From Adiantum capillus-veneris (Eukaryota > Streptophyta > Polypodiopsida > Polypodiales > Pteridaceae), in the NCBI GenBank assembly GCA_014529385.2, contig CM043944.1, positions 74,957,884-75,021,883 of the forward strand: 64,000 bases of DNA, in the 5' to 3' direction. Position 1 is the stretch's first letter. Every line of letters starts with the position of its first letter. Positions 37,274-49,700 of this stretch are shown here, piece by piece. The position numbers were made by a program, and so were the translations under genes. Under the pieces are notes generated by a model. That model saw only the letters and a program-made list of their open reading frames with translations, had not been told where the DNA came from and did not search any database.

Positions 37274-37537
37274 ATGGAACTTTAGACATATAGGCTATCT
37301 CCTCTTGTGTCTTTGGACGCATATCCTTCGTTAGTTTAAAATGACCAGCCAAAGGTGTAGAAACTGGTTTTGCATTTTGCATTGCAAACCTTTCTAGTAC
37401 CTTAGACATATGGAACTTTAGACATATAGGCTATCTCCTCTTGTGTCTTTGGACACATATCCTTCGTTAGTTTAAAATGACCAGCCAAAGGTGTAGAAAC
37501 TGGTTTTGCATTTTGCATTTCAAACCTTTCTAGTACC
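37266..37537. repeat. 136-bp tandem duplication inside the dead Copia
   Basis: The segment starting TTAGACATATGGAACTTTAG at 37266 recurs at 37402, with one clear difference each in GGACGCATATCC/GGACACATATCC and GCATTGCAAACC/GCATTTCAAACC. 136 is not a multiple of 3, so it shifts the reading frame between RT and RNase H. Confidence 0.92.
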
Positions 37538-38532
37538 TTCTTGATGTAATATTCTTGAGATAGCTTTATTGTCTTCTTCGTCCTGTCCCTTGATATTTTC
37601 ATACCAAGTATCCTCTTTGCAGCACCTAAATATTTCATTGAAAAAGATTTAGACAGCTCCTCTTTTAGGTCTTTGATGTCCTGCATGTTAGCACTTGCAA
37701 TCAACATGTCATCAACATACAACATTTGGATGATGAATTTCCCATCTCCCAAATTCTTCGTGTAGCGCAGTGATCCGAGTTGCATCCTATGAATCCATGA
37801 TCCAACATCCATCGATCAAACTTCAAGTACCATTTTCTTGATGCTTGCTTTAAACCATACAAGATCTTCTTTAATCTGCAAACCATTTTCTCCTTACCTT
37901 TTACTTCATACCCCTTTGGTTGAAGCATGTAGGTTTCCTCCTCTAAGTCACCGTGAGGGAATGCCGTATTTACATCCATTTGCTCGAGATTTAGATCATG
38001 AGCAACCACAAGGCTTAAGACAAGCCTAATTGAGTTCATTTTACACAACAGGAGAAAATATTTCATTGAAGTCAATACCTCTCTTTTGAGAAAACCCTTT
38101 TACCACAAGCCTAGACTTGTACCTTTTCTTCCCACCTTCTTCTTCCTTCAGCTTGTACACCCATTTGCTTTGAAGTGCCCGCTTACCTTAAGGCAACTCA
38201 ACCAACTCCCATATTTGGTTGCAATGTAGTGAGTCCATCTCCACTTGCATGCTCTTCGTCCATTCTTCTTTGGATTCATGTTGCATAGCTTCTTTGTATG
38301 ATTCTGGCTCTCCAGAATCTGAGATCAAGAGATGATTGAAGGAAGGAAAAAACCTTTCTGGAGGTCTACTTGCTCTTGTAGATCTTCGGGGAATAGGTTG
38401 AGGCTCCTCATTTGGTTGAAGTTGTTGCACATTGTCACCGTTTGCAGTCCTTGAGTCTTCATCGTCCTCAAGCTCCATGTACTCATCACCTGTTTCTTTT
38501 GTTTGTTTTCTTTCCAAGTAATCTTTGTACAT
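37402..38532 (-). pseudogene. Dead Copia: reverse transcriptase
   Basis: Order on the minus strand: TNEWT-type lead-in around 38250 (KEEWTKSMQVEMDSLHCNQI), EQMDVNTAFPHGDLEEETYM (catalytic Asp, about 37980), KILYGLKQASRKWYLKFD (about 37860), and IQMLYVDDMLIASANMQDI (YVDD box, about 37720). A stop or frameshift lies near 38080-38190 and near 37790. The catalytic aspartates survive but the frame does not. Confidence 0.92.
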
Positions 38533-38564
38533 ATTTTGTTCGTTAAAAATTACATCCCTACTCC

Positions 38565-39310
38565 TTAAGATTTTACCATTTCAGGATTCCATAGGCGATA
38601 CCCAAAGTCACCTTCTCCATAGCCAATGAAGAAACACTTTTTGGACTTTGCATCTAGCTTTGATCTTAGGCTTCTATCTATGTGCATGAAAGCCTCACAC
38701 CCAAATACTTTGAGAAATGCATAATTCACCGGTTTACCTGTCCATGCCTCTTTTGGAACTCCCCCATCCAATGTCGTTGAGGGTGACTGATTGATTAAGT
38801 ACACAGACGTACTTACAGCTTCCGCCCAAAGCTCAAGCGGTAGGCCATCATGTAGCCGCATGCTTCTTGCTCGATCCATGATTGTCCTGTTCATCCTTCC
38901 GAAATCCCATTTTGTTGAGGTGTCCTTGGGGTTGTCCTTTGCCTCCGAACCATTGTTAGCACAAAAGCTTTCAAAAGCTTGGCTGCAATATTTGCCTCCT
39001 TGTCGAATCTGAGGCATTTAACCTTGGTACCTGTTTCATTCTCCACAAAGGCTTTCCACCTTTGAAATATGAAAAATACATCGGACTTATTCTTCATGAC
39101 ATAAACCCATGTTTTTCTAGTCGCATCGTCTATGAATGTTACATAGTACAATGAGCCACCAAGTGATGGTGTACTTGCAGGACCCCAAACATTAGAATGA
39201 ACCAACTCAAGTTTTTTATTTTTTCTTTCATTTCCTGATTTTTGAAATTTTACCCTCTTTTGTTTACCATAGACACAATCTTCACAGAACTGTAAGTCCA
39301 CTTCTTTCAA
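38565..39310 (-). pseudogene. Dead Copia: integrase
   Basis: Fragments include EDCVYGKQKRVKFQ (end of the zinc-binding region), LVHSNVWGPAS, where the first catalytic Asp is Asn, FIDDATRKTWVYVMKNKSD, CLRFDKEANIA (second Asp kept, following GGEY motif lost), NGISEG and MNRTIMDRARSM (Glu region, frameshifted at about 38895), and KVFGCEAFMHIDRSLRSKLD. Loss of the first Asp shows it cannot act as an integrase. Confidence 0.9.
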
Positions 39311-39340
39311 ACCTGGTAGAAGCTTCTTTGTTTGAAGGAT

Positions 39341-40639
39341 TTACATTCCTTTGGCACTCATATGCCCGAGCCGGTAGTGCCACATCGCACTATCAACTTC
39401 TGTAGTTGCTGCACAAGCTGAAGGTTGCGTGCTAATAGTACACAAGTAAAGTGTACCGACTTTTTCTCCCTTGGCAACCACCAAAGATCCCTTTGAGATC
39501 TTCCACCGTTTGTTTCCAAATGCAATGTTGTGACCTTCATCGTCTAATTGTCCTGTAGAGATGAAATTTTTGCGAAGAGAAGGAAAATGCCTAACATCTT
39601 TAAGCTTCCATTCATTTTCGTTAGCAGTTTTGACAGAAACTATACCTTTGCCGACAATTTCACAAGCTTCATCATCTCCCAAGTATACATACCCAAAATT
39701 ACATTTGGTGTAATCTTGGAAATGTTGCTTGTGTGGTGTCGCATGGAATGAAGCCCCGGAATTTACTATCCAGGAATTAGACACGTTGTCTGAGAGAATT
39801 AGAGAATCTTGCTCTACTTTACCTGCCACATTGGCCTCCGATGTTGGCTCGTTGTCTTGAGACTTTGCCTCCTTCTTCTTCTTGGACCAGCAATCCTTCT
39901 TGACGTAGCCCTTCTTGCCGCACTTCCAACATTCAAGAACTGACTTTGTGCGTGACTTGCTCCGCCTTGAGTGATCACGACCCTTTTGGTTTTTGAACCT
40001 CTCCTTAGGCCTTCCTCTTGTGTCCACTGACAATGCAGCACTTTATGATTCTCCTATGCTTCTCCTTCGTATTTCCTTGCTTAGGAGAACACCCGCAACA
40101 TCATCAAACTTAAGATTATTTGTACCATGGATAGAATTACTTACAGCCATCACAAGGTTGTCCCAACTATCCGATAGAGATGATAGTATAAGGAGAGCTT
40201 GCACTTCATCATCAAAATTGATTTTCACCAATCGAAGTTGACTTATGTTTGTGTTAAAGTCATTTAGGTGTTCTGCAACTGAACCATTCTCTGCCGTCTT
40301 TAGATTGAACAAGCGCTTCATAAGAAATACCATATTGGATGCCGATGGTTTCTCGTAGAAGTCGTCAAGTGACTTCATCAAGTCCTCCGTGGTCTTCATC
40401 TCCAAAACATTGAAGGCCACCGTTGACACCAAGATTAACCGGATTGTTCCCAGTGCCTTTCGATTAAGGACAATCCATGCTTCATCTGCCATTGTTGCGG
40501 GCTTCTTCACAAGACCGCCTAGTGGCAAATAGAGGTCCTTTTGGTAGAGATAGTCTTCAATCTGCATCTTCCAATGTTGGTAGTTTTTGCCGTTGAACTT
40601 TTCAATCTTGAGCTTCCCTTCCTCCGCCATAACTCCCAC
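39341..40639 (-). pseudogene. Dead Copia: gag, zinc knuckle and protease
   Basis: Gag starts MGVMAEEGKLKIEKFNGKNY at 40639 and runs to 40043 without a stop (about 198 residues, with the usual LNDFNTNISQL block). After a frameshift, the knuckle reads CWKCGKKGYVKKDC with His replaced by Tyr (about 39925). The protease box reads WIVNSGASFHATP, so the catalytic Asp is Asn (about 39770). The GAG-pre-integrase block MWHYRLGHMSAKGM follows at about 39380. Three separate key residues are lost, which makes this a long-dead element. Confidence 0.9.
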
Positions 40640-40659
40640 TCAAACCAACGTAGACCCCA

Positions 40660-41125
40660 TGCTCCTGGAGAGTGTGCACATGAATACTCCATGCATTGCA
40701 TCCCCTGACTCTTCAGAGCTATTCCCCTCTGAGGTCATATTACCTTATGGTAGAAGTCTTGCCGAAGTGCAAGAGGTTGAGCGGTATATCATTGCGGCTA
40801 GGAAAAAGGATATCGAGAGCTTACACAAGGCGGAGTAACGAAGAGAGTTAAAAGCGAAAGCCCCTATGCTAAAGCGAAAGCATTAACATGTCACATGACG
40901 TCTACTATGCCTAGGGACACACATATGAACTTTGGGCCACCACATGGCTCAACACCGTACCAAACTTGGAACCCAAGGGCTTCCTATGTGTCAAGCCCAA
41001 TGCCAATACCTACTCCACATGTAGTCTCTGGAGCACCTTCACCCACGGTGCCTACTCACTTAGGTGACTTGGCAACATTTTCTCAAGCTATCGATCGATC
41101 TATTGCTGAGAATATGCATAACATA
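40660..41125 (+). pseudogene. Foreign ORF remnant inside the dead Copia leader
   Basis: This stretch lies between the 5' LTR (41131-41995, minus) and the Copia gag start. It reads openly on the opposite strand: LPYGRSLAEVQEVERYIIAA (about 40740-40800), then after stops TPYQTWNPRASYVSSPMPIP and DLATFSQAIDRSIAENMHNI (to about 41120). It does not look like a Copia leader. The element PBS is cut short: after ACTGGTAT the sequence continues GTTATGC instead of CAGAGC. A captured gene or gag fragment is likely; I do not recognise its family. Confidence 0.45.
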
Positions 41126-41130
41126 CCAGT

Positions 41131-41995
41131 TGTTAGGAAATAAGACGTAGCTAAATAGATAATTGAGTAGATTACTTAATGGAGAGAGACAGATTTACAT
41201 ACACGAGATTATAGAGTAGAGAGAGAGAGAGAGTACACACGATATACGTGGTTCACCCAATGTGGGCTACGTCCACGGGAAAGCAGCCACTCAATAGCTT
41301 TAGTAATTCAAAACAAGAAGTAGTTTACAAAGGGATTATACCCTTAATGGAGCTCCCGCCTTGCTTCACTCTCACCACCTCACACTCACCTTGTTGCATC
41401 AACTTCACACTATGAAATGTGTGTAGAAATGGCCTCCTTTTATAGGCCAAAAGGGCTGCCCTCTCTCATGAGAGGCAGCCATGTGTAGCCGCCCTTGTGT
41501 AGATAAGTCCAAATTGGACCCTATGAGAGAGGGCAGCCATGTGTAGCCGCCCTTGTGTAGGTAAGTCCAAATTGGACCCTCAAATCCGCCCATGTGTGGC
41601 CGCCCTTGAGAAGACAAGTCCGCTTTTGAATTCGGCCACAGGCCATTGAATTCGGCCACCGGCCCCACTGGCCATTGACTTCCGACCATCGACCATCGGC
41701 CATTGACTACTACCGGCCACCGGCCAAACGACGGTTGTTTTACGACCACTTTCTGGCCGCCATCCAGCCATAATATTCCGGCGAAAAGGAATGTTCCGGC
41801 GAGGGAAAAAAAAGTCTCGGGGGCTTCTGCCCCCAAGGCCCCTAAATTTGCCCCTGATTTTTGGCTGTGAAAATTTTGGTTTTCGGCGAGTGATTTTCCT
41901 TCACTCACGATGGCTTCTCCTCATAATGGGGGCCTTATAAATGTGCGCTTTTACCACAGAAAATTACAAGGGTAAATCAGGCTCCATACTTAACA
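41131..41995 (-). repeat. 5' LTR of the dead Copia (minus strand), 865 bp
   Basis: Plus-strand start TGTTAGGAAATAAG and end CATACTTAACA as in the other LTR. It is about 97 bp longer, mainly because of a duplication of about 60 bp holding GCAGCCATGTGTAGCCGCCC (about 41474-41575) and further short duplications in the CCGGCC-rich part (about 41640-41720). Confidence 0.92.
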
Positions 41996-44645
41996 AAGAA
42001 GAAGAACCTCCTAAGGCGTCCAGGGTAGCCACAAGGTTGAAGCGCCGTTTAGAGACAGTGCTAAAAGAGCCACCAGAGCCAAAGAAGGGAAAGAAAGAAA
42101 CTCTATAGGTGCCAATCAAGGAAACAAAGTCACAGAAAGCGGCAAGGCTAGAAAGACTAATGGAAAGTTTCAAAGCTGAGAGAGCGCTAAAAGGGGATCT
42201 GAGCGAGTTATGGAAGCCATCACTTGAGGCTATGTCTAGATCATCTCGAAGGATTCAAAGGGATCTGTTTGAAGATTATATCAAGAACTTCGAGATCTTA
42301 GATGCTACAGCGGAGAATATCCCAAATATACCTTTTACAGAAGAAGAGGTTGACGAAGTGAGACGGCAGCTGCAGGAAGGCCAAGAAAGAGAGAGGAGAA
42401 CAAAGGCGGATGGGGATTTCAAGAAGAAGCAACCAAATCCACCATCAAACCGAGAATCCAGCCCACCACCATCACCACCTCCTCTTAGTCCTCCACAAAC
42501 CCAACAAAAAGAGGAGTTGAATAAACCTGATGGGCAACAAGACTCCAAACAAGAGAAGAATAAAGAACAGAAGGCAGAAGTTGAGCCAAAAGATGAGAAG
42601 CTAGATCCAGAAGAAAGAAACTCTAAAATATTTCTTGATCTCTTAGCTGTTGGGTACTCTCGAGAAGAGGCAGCTAATGCAGCTTTTGAGTTGTCGAGCA
42701 CAAGACCCAAGGAATATATGCAGAGCCCTCGGTTAGTGGAGTTGAAGGAGATGGCCACATATACAGTGGATCTACAGCCACAAACCAATGATTGGGATGT
42801 AGTGATGCAAAAACTCACCGGGCTCAGAGCAAGGTCGATGGCCACTGAGATTGAAATTGATAATCTCAAAACAAATGAAGTTCATATCAAACCTGAAGTG
42901 GACTCACTACAAAAACAAGACCAAGAGAACATAGAGAAACAAACCAAGCTGCAAGCAGATCTGGACGTGGCACTACAAAGATGCCAAGAGATGGAAAGAT
43001 AGAGTCAGGCAGTAGAACAAAATATTCAAAGAGCAGAGGAGGAGTACAAGAAAATCAGAAAATCACTGACAGTTGCGGAGAAAGAGAGGGACAATTTGAC
43101 ACTACAGCTTGTTGATGAGTCCAAAGAGGTTGAAACTTTGAGGAATGCTAAGGAAAAGGCTGAGCTAGAACATGAAGCAATCCATGATGAAGTGATAGAA
43201 CTAAAAGATCAAATGAAAGTGAAAGATCAGACCATTCAAAGGCTAAGGGCATCTCTAGCCAGAGTCAGAGCTGCTACCTCGACTGGCACTGCTTCAGAGA
43301 ATGATCTATATGAAGAACAGATGAAAGGAACTCCAAAAGGAGTTGAAACTAGAGAAGAGACAAAGACTGATGCTGGCCGAGGGCTCCCTAGTAATGCAAG
43401 ACCATCTGGAAGATGAGAACAAGGCCATGAAAGATGATCTAGAAGCCTTGAAAAAGAAGATGGACGAGGAACTAAAGAGATTGCAAATAGAAAATGAAGA
43501 CACCAAGAGGAAGCTAGAAGAGGTTGAAAAAACGAATGCAGATTTGAATGACCTCTTAGTGAACATGGGAGATCAAGATAAACAGGAAAAGAAGGCATAT
43601 CAGAAGCAGATAGATGAGCTGAAAGGCCAACAGCAGACTGAAGAGCAACACTTGAGCACAGGGCCAGCAACAATGGAAGGCATTGACATAGAAAATGTGT
43701 CAGATCCAGTGGACACAACTATGCAAAAGGACATCCTTTTGGGACCATCACAAGAACCCCGGGATCTGACACAAGAAGAAGAAGAACATCTATAGAAGGT
43801 AATAGAAGCGGCAATAAAAGACACGGCCAAAGAAGCAATGGAGTGGGAGCAGAGAGTATTTAATTCTATGACCATTCAGAAGTTAGATGCCAATATCATT
43901 CGGCATGAATGGCGAAAACCTTATCTCCCAAATCCTCTTCTAAAGTATGAAGCTGCTACAATAAACAAACGGATTAAAGAGGAGCCAATAGTGCCACTAA
44001 ACAAAGCAGATATCTCCAAACCAGAAGGAGTTAAGCTGATTGTGAACTCTCAGCCAAAGTGGAGAAAGGCATGACTAACCAAATACCCGCAGTATTTAGT
44101 TCATCTGGTAGAGGCGCCTAAAAGAGTCAGAGACAACCTTAGCTTTTGCCCTCTACCAAGGATGCGGACCTGGAAAGCACAAGAGCTGCTATAGAAAACC
44201 CAACCAACATGGCTCAACTACCCAAAGCTGCGAGGCTTGAAGGCAGGCAAGAGAATGAGTGCGAAATACATGGTGAAAACCCTAACAAGCACCTTAAATT
44301 GTTCACTGGCTCGCTTGACCTCTCTTGCATCATGCTCAGAAAAATCTGTAAAACCCTTCTGGCAGTTTTTGAAATCTTTAAACCTGGACAGATCTTCTTC
44401 TTCCAAGACACATATAGATGTGCATATGATCTGTCTGCTCAGCCTTCTCATGAGGTGATACATGCCCTTTATCAGAGAATCATGTTTTTGCCCTCATATC
44501 ACCTCCAGGCCTTTGAAGAATCCTTCTACATACATAAATATTCGATTACTGGCCCAACATGCGCGGTATGAGTCTCTTTTGAAGATGCACGAAAGCCTCC
44601 ACTAAAGAAGAAGCTCTACTGCCATGTCGGGGACGACATGAACTA
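41996..44645 (+). pseudogene. Accessory ORF, segment 3 (coiled coil and C-terminus)
   Basis: Resumes EEPPKASRVATRLKRRLETV, with an early stop at about 42106. A long open stretch (42109-43002) has FTEEEVDEVRRQLQEGQERE, a proline-rich region (about 42430-42510) and a highly charged region. The coiled coil is at about 42840-43600 (long E/K/L/Q runs). After stops near 43001 and 43415 it carries SQPKWRKA and HLVEAPKRVRD (about 44050-44135), LNYPKLRGLKAGK and the block ALYQRIMFLPSYHLQAFEES (about 44460-44525). It ends at TAG about 44645, just before the PPT. Segments 1-3 together would make roughly 1100 residues. Coiled coils imply self-association; function is unknown. Confidence 0.75.
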
Positions 44646-44656
44646 GGAGGGGGGAG
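44645..44656 (+). promoter_or_regulatory. Polypurine tract of the plus Gypsy element
   Basis: AGGAGGGGGGAG directly precedes the 3' LTR start TGTTAGCGG. Sequence just upstream (GGACGACATGAACT) matches the same point in the minus element. Confidence 0.85.
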
Positions 44657-45438
44657 TGTTAGCGGTTGGACACACCCAACGGAGGATGATTGCCCGGCAG
44701 GATATTATTGTTTGTAATTATTCCTTAATTGAGAAAAACCGTCATTTCACCTTTGTAAATAGTGGAGCTTGTAGAAGCTTCCAGATTGTATCCCATTTTT
44801 TACATTTAGACTGAGTGAATGGTTAAATTGGAACATTAGGGTTTGAGATTGTAAGGTATTTATACCACTTTTGACCTTAATGCAAAAAACCCTTGTCATT
44901 TTTAAGTTTTGTCTGTGTGAGTGAGCGTACTCTGTGTACAAGAGAGAGTGAGAGTTTTATCTTGACACTACGCGCACACCGGTGGTTGGAATTGAGTGCT
45001 GAGAAGTGAAGTGTGTTGCCCCCGAAGAGAGCTATGCGCCAACACCTACATTGTGTGTGTACGACTGGCTTTGCGAGCTCGATCCACAAGCTATATATGG
45101 TGATTCGGTGAGCATGCGTTGTCTGTTTTTGCATTTCAGCATATCCACGTGTTCCCATTGAGTAGAGCTACACATTATGCACTTTAGTTTTTGAAAATGA
45201 TGACCTGCAAATTTCTACTAGACATCCTACATGATTTTGCACCTGGTGTTTAGGGTTGGGGTTTTGGTTCACGGACCTTAGGGAGAGCGACATATTGGTG
45301 TTAATAGGGTTTCCTTCAAGTTCCGTAGAGTTTTGAGAATTTTTTATGGGTATTTGGCTCTTGAAAGCGTTGTAGGAAATCTCCTCTTATGTACTCCTGA
45401 AGGCTGTAGCTTAGACATTGGGTAGAGACCTCTGTAGG
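44657..45438 (+). repeat. 3' LTR of the plus Gypsy, part 1 (before the Copia insertion)
   Basis: Starts TGTTAGCGG, the inverse of the LTR end CCGCCAACA at 51138. A TATA-like GGTATTTATACC is at about 44856-44867. A half palindrome AGACATCCTAC lies at 45220. From 45257 on it matches 17973-18150. LTR length without the Copia and one GTAGG copy is about 926 bp. Confidence 0.8.
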
Positions 45439-45630
45439 TGTTGGGGTATAAAGCCCAATGTGGTCGCCCAGGTAAGTGGGAGGGCCGCCAGGTATGTACA
45501 CATATTCTTTTGTAAAAACCTAATAAGAACTCACTATGCTCTACACATCACTGTAGAGCGAGTTCACCATATCGTCGTGCTCTTCTTCTCGCACTCTCTC
45601 TCGCGTCGCACTTTCGCTCGTACTCCTTCA
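45439..45630 (+). repeat. 5' LTR of the complete Copia, 192 bp
   Basis: Starts TGTTGGGGTATAAAGCCC and ends CGTACTCCTTCA. Very short for a Copia LTR. Differs from the 3' LTR at five positions by eye, so insertion is recent relative to its surroundings but not immediate. TATAAAG at about 45446 may be the promoter TATA. Confidence 0.97.
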
Positions 45631-45632
45631 AC

Positions 45633-45644
45633 TGGTATCAGAGC
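45633..45644 (+). promoter_or_regulatory. Primer-binding site, initiator tRNA-Met
   Basis: TGGTATCAGAGC, the standard plant Copia PBS, begins two bases after the 5' LTR. Confidence 0.95.
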
Positions 45645-46727
45645 TCAGATCGAGGCTCGGGGCAGCACTGCAGGAGGCTAGAGTCACCAACTCAGATTGG
45701 AGTGAAATTTGACAAGCGAAGACACGCCCCCAAATCTCGTGGGAAAGCCTGTAGGGCTGGGTGTTGTCAGAATTTCATTCTGAGGTCATCTCGGCCACCG
45801 TTCGGCTTCGACAAAGGTCTGCGCAGGCCATTTTCAACTACGTGGTCTCGACGGGTGCAGATCCGACTCTGCAAATTTGCGGTTTTTGGCCTACAACTGC
45901 AGGTGCTGAGGATATCGACACTCCCAGAGTGTTGATTTGTGACTATCTACACATCGAAGGACGGCTCACAGTTCTTGGAGGCATGTCACATACGACACGG
46001 GCGCATCTACACACAGACTGTAGGCGACATCCACTAGTTCATCAGGTAGCTTGTGTTTGCTTCTTGATATTCCAGATTTCATCCTGACATTGCAGGTACT
46101 TCCACATGGGATGTATTGTCAGAGATGATGTATGTCTGTTGAGGGTTTGCTGGTTGTGAGTCACGCAGCAAACAACCGCCGCAGCGGTTACAGCATACAG
46201 TGGGAAATTTGTGGATGTATGACTTTGTGGGAAGTCTATGTACTGTCAGATTTACTGCAACCTTTGTTGAGGGTCGAGTGAGGTTTTATTGAGCTGGGGG
46301 ATTCTCGAATGTTGAGATCCTTTCGGTGATATAGGTCTTGGAGCGATCCCTCGAGCACCCTTAGATAGGCAGCTAGGATGTATTGACTGTGAGTTAGACA
46401 ATTGGGATTGCATCTTTGCTTTACTGCCGTTGAGGCATTGTCGCAGTCTATGCTTATAGGACAGTGACAGGACAGTGAGAGACAGTACAGGTGCAAGACA
46501 GGTTTACCCGCAGCTTACAATGTCAGAGAGACAATGTTTTTTGAGATGTTTTTTGGTCTGTTTTAAGTACACCATAGCCATTTTACAAAGGAGACTCTGC
46601 CAAAATTTCTGCAGAATCTGAAGCTTTCTTGGTTCATTTGACAGGTTGATATTGGTTCAAGGGTCAGTTTACAGGGGAAACTCTGCCGAATTTTTCCCAG
46701 AAAAGTAAACTACTGTGAAGCGTAGCT
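45645..46727 (+). other. Leader of the complete Copia, about 1.1 kb
   Basis: Untranslated region between the PBS and the gag-pol start. Short ORFs (for example 45702-45935) are not supported. It is long for a Copia leader and would hold the packaging signal. Confidence 0.6.
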
Positions 46728-49700
46728 ATGGCTGGATCACAGGACACCGCTCTTTACAATATCAAGAAGCTGGATGGAACCAATTCCCCTTTGTGGAAGA
46801 AGCAGATTTGGCACGTGTTGATACAAAAGAAGCAGATAAAACCTATAAAGCTCAAGGGGATAAAACCAGAAGATATGGACGAAGATGAATGGAGCGAAAT
46901 GGATGAATTGGCTCTTTCTACCATTATGCTGACTTTGGCAGAAAGCGTTTACTTCAATGTAGCAGACGAGATGTCGGCTTATCAAGCATGGTTAAAGCTG
47001 AGTGATCTTTATGAGAAGCAGAGTGCAGCTTCACAGGTATACTGGCTTAAGAAGCTTGTTGACTTGAAGATGAAAGAAGGGACACCTATGTCCAATCATC
47101 TGAATGAATTCAACACAATCTATAGTCAGTCGTCAGCTCAAGGTGTCAAGTTTGATGAACCTGTTAGAGCTATGTTCCTGTTGATCACAGTGCTGGAAAG
47201 TTGGGACACTTTTCGCACAGCTTTGAGTAATTCTGCACCTCCAGATGGTTTGAACATAGCAGGTGTAGAAGGAAGTCTGCTTACTGAAGAAACCAATAGA
47301 AAGACAATGGACAAAGGCAAAGGAACAGCCTTAGTTGTCAGGGGAAGGACCAAAGAAAAGTACAAAGGTGGAAAGAGGAATCAGTCTCATAGCAAGTCCC
47401 GCAGTGCTAAAGGCAAGAGTGACATAGAATGCTACCATTGTGGAAAGAAGGGTCACATGAAAAGAGACTGTAGAGAATGGAAAGCAGAAAAAGGGAAAGA
47501 GAAAGCTGAAGACCATGGTGAGAAGAACAAGTCCTCAGTGAAGATTCAAGAAATAAATGTGACAAACACTGTTGCAGAGGATGACAGTCTAGTTTCAGGA
47601 GACATCTACTTCTTGAAGAATACAATGGACTCAGCTCTTCTTATAGCATCTGATGGAAATGCACTGAGTGACTGGATTATAGACTCGGGGGCATCACTTC
47701 ATGTGTCTCCAAACAAGGAGTGGTTTACTTCTTATGTGACCACTAAAGATCATGTTCGGCTAGGCAATGGGCAGACATGTGAGATCTTAGGTGTTGGAGA
47801 TGTTCAATTGAAGTTTCAGAATGGCTCTTCTTTCACGCTAAAGAATGTGAGACATGTTCCCGCAATTACAAAGAGCTTGAGCAGCACAGGTTTACTTGAT
47901 GATGCTGGCTACGTCACCATTTTTGGACAGAACATGTGGAAGATATCCAAGGGTTCTATGACAGTAGCACATGGAGTAAAGTCTGGAGGACTTTACATGA
48001 TTTATGTATCAAATGTCTCTAAAAATGTAATCAATGTAACCGAGCAGCCGAACGTTTCTTTGTGGCATAGCCGGTTAGGACATATGTCCAAGAAGGGAAT
48101 GGAAATATTGTCTCGTTCTGGTTATTTGCCTGGCTTTTCATGTAATGATTTTGAATTTTGTGAACATTGTCTGTATGGTAAGCAAACACAGCAGCCACAT
48201 AAGCATAGAAGCAGTAGAAGAGATACACAGTTGGCACTTGTTCATAGTGATTTGTGTGGACCTATGCCTAACCTATCTATAGGGGGAGCTTCTTACTTTA
48301 TGACATTTATAGATGATTACTCGAGGAAAGTATGGGTTTACTTTCTCAAGCACAAGGATGAAGCGTTTAGTGTTTTCAAAACGTTTGTGACACTTGTGGA
48401 GAATCAGAGTGGCAAGAAGCTTAAATGCTTACGCACTGACAATGGTGGAGAGTATGTTTCAAAGGCCTTTCAGGACTTTTCTGAGTCAAAAGGTATAAAA
48501 CGTGAACTTACTGCTCCTTACAATCCTCCTCAAAATGGTGTTGCTGAGAGGATGAATAGGACCATACAAGAGAAGGTCAGAAGTATGTTGTCTAATGCAC
48601 AGCTGCCAAATGGGTTTTGGGCTGAAGCTGTATCAACAGCTGTTCATCTTGTAAATAGATCTCCTAGCAAGGTTTTGCAGAAGGATTCAGTGCCAGAGAT
48701 GGTATGGTCAGGCAAAATGCCCTCATACAAGCATCTCAGAGTCTTTGGCTGTGAGGCATATACTCACGTTCCAAAGGAATTTAGGAACAAACTTGAGCCA
48801 AAGAGTAGAAAGTGCATTTTTCTAGGCTATGGTAATTCTAGTGAGATGGGGTACAGACTTTGGGATCCCGAATCCAGAAAGGTTGTCCGCAGTAATGATG
48901 TTCACTTTAATGAATCCAAATATCATTCTAAACCAGAGAGGGTTGAGGAGATTAGAAGAGTTGTCTTCCAAGAATATGGACCTGCACGTGCAAGACAAAA
49001 TGTCAGGGCTCAAGAGGAGCAAGGACAGGATAGAGTGGAACCACAGGTTGTGGCTGAGCCTGAGCCACCTATTGTGCGTCGATCTGGATGTATCACACGA
49101 CCTCCTGATAGGTTTGTTCCATCTATGAACTATGTCATGTTGACTGATTGCAATGAGCCTTCATGTTACAAGGAAGCAGTGCAAATGAAGGACTCTGGGA
49201 ATTGGCAATTGGCCATGCAGTCAGAGATGACAGCTCTGCATAAAAACAAGACATGGAAGCTAGTTAAATTACCACAGGGCAAAAAGGCTCTACCTTGTAA
49301 ATGGGTTTACAGGTATAAGAGCACCGCTCATGATAGTCAGCCAAAGTACAAAGCAAGGCTTGTTGCCAAGGGCTTTAAGCAAGAACAAGGCATTGACTTT
49401 GATGAATTCTTCTCTCCGGTGGTCAAGATGACTACATTGAGATGCTTTCTTGCATTGGTTGCCATATTAGATTTGGTGTTGCACCAAATGGATTTCAAGA
49501 CAGTGTTCTTGCATGGTGATTTAGATGTGGAAATTTACATGCAGCAGCCAGAAGGGTTTGTTGAGAAAGGCAAGGAAGATTGGGTATGCCAGTTGTTAAA
49601 GAGTCTTTATGGCTTAAAACAATCACCGAGGGCATGGTACCATAAATTCCACAAGTTTATGCTTTCTCAAGGCTACAAACGTAGTGAGTTCGATCACTGT

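Larger units (their letters stand above)
35779..41995 (-). mobile_element. Dead Ty1/Copia element, 6.2 kb
   Basis: LTRs at 35779-36546 and 41131-41995, 5-bp target duplication AAGAA, minus-strand gag-protease-integrase-RT-RNase H order. The element is inserted in the accessory ORF of the plus Gypsy between KEDKE and EEPPKAS. Mutations in the knuckle, protease and integrase and the 136-bp duplication make it non-autonomous. Confidence 0.95.

Noticed and set aside
42276-42869. 197-codon minus-strand ORF rich in Ser
   Set aside because: It lies opposite the accessory ORF, which has a homologue in matching frame on the other element copy; the minus frame has none.
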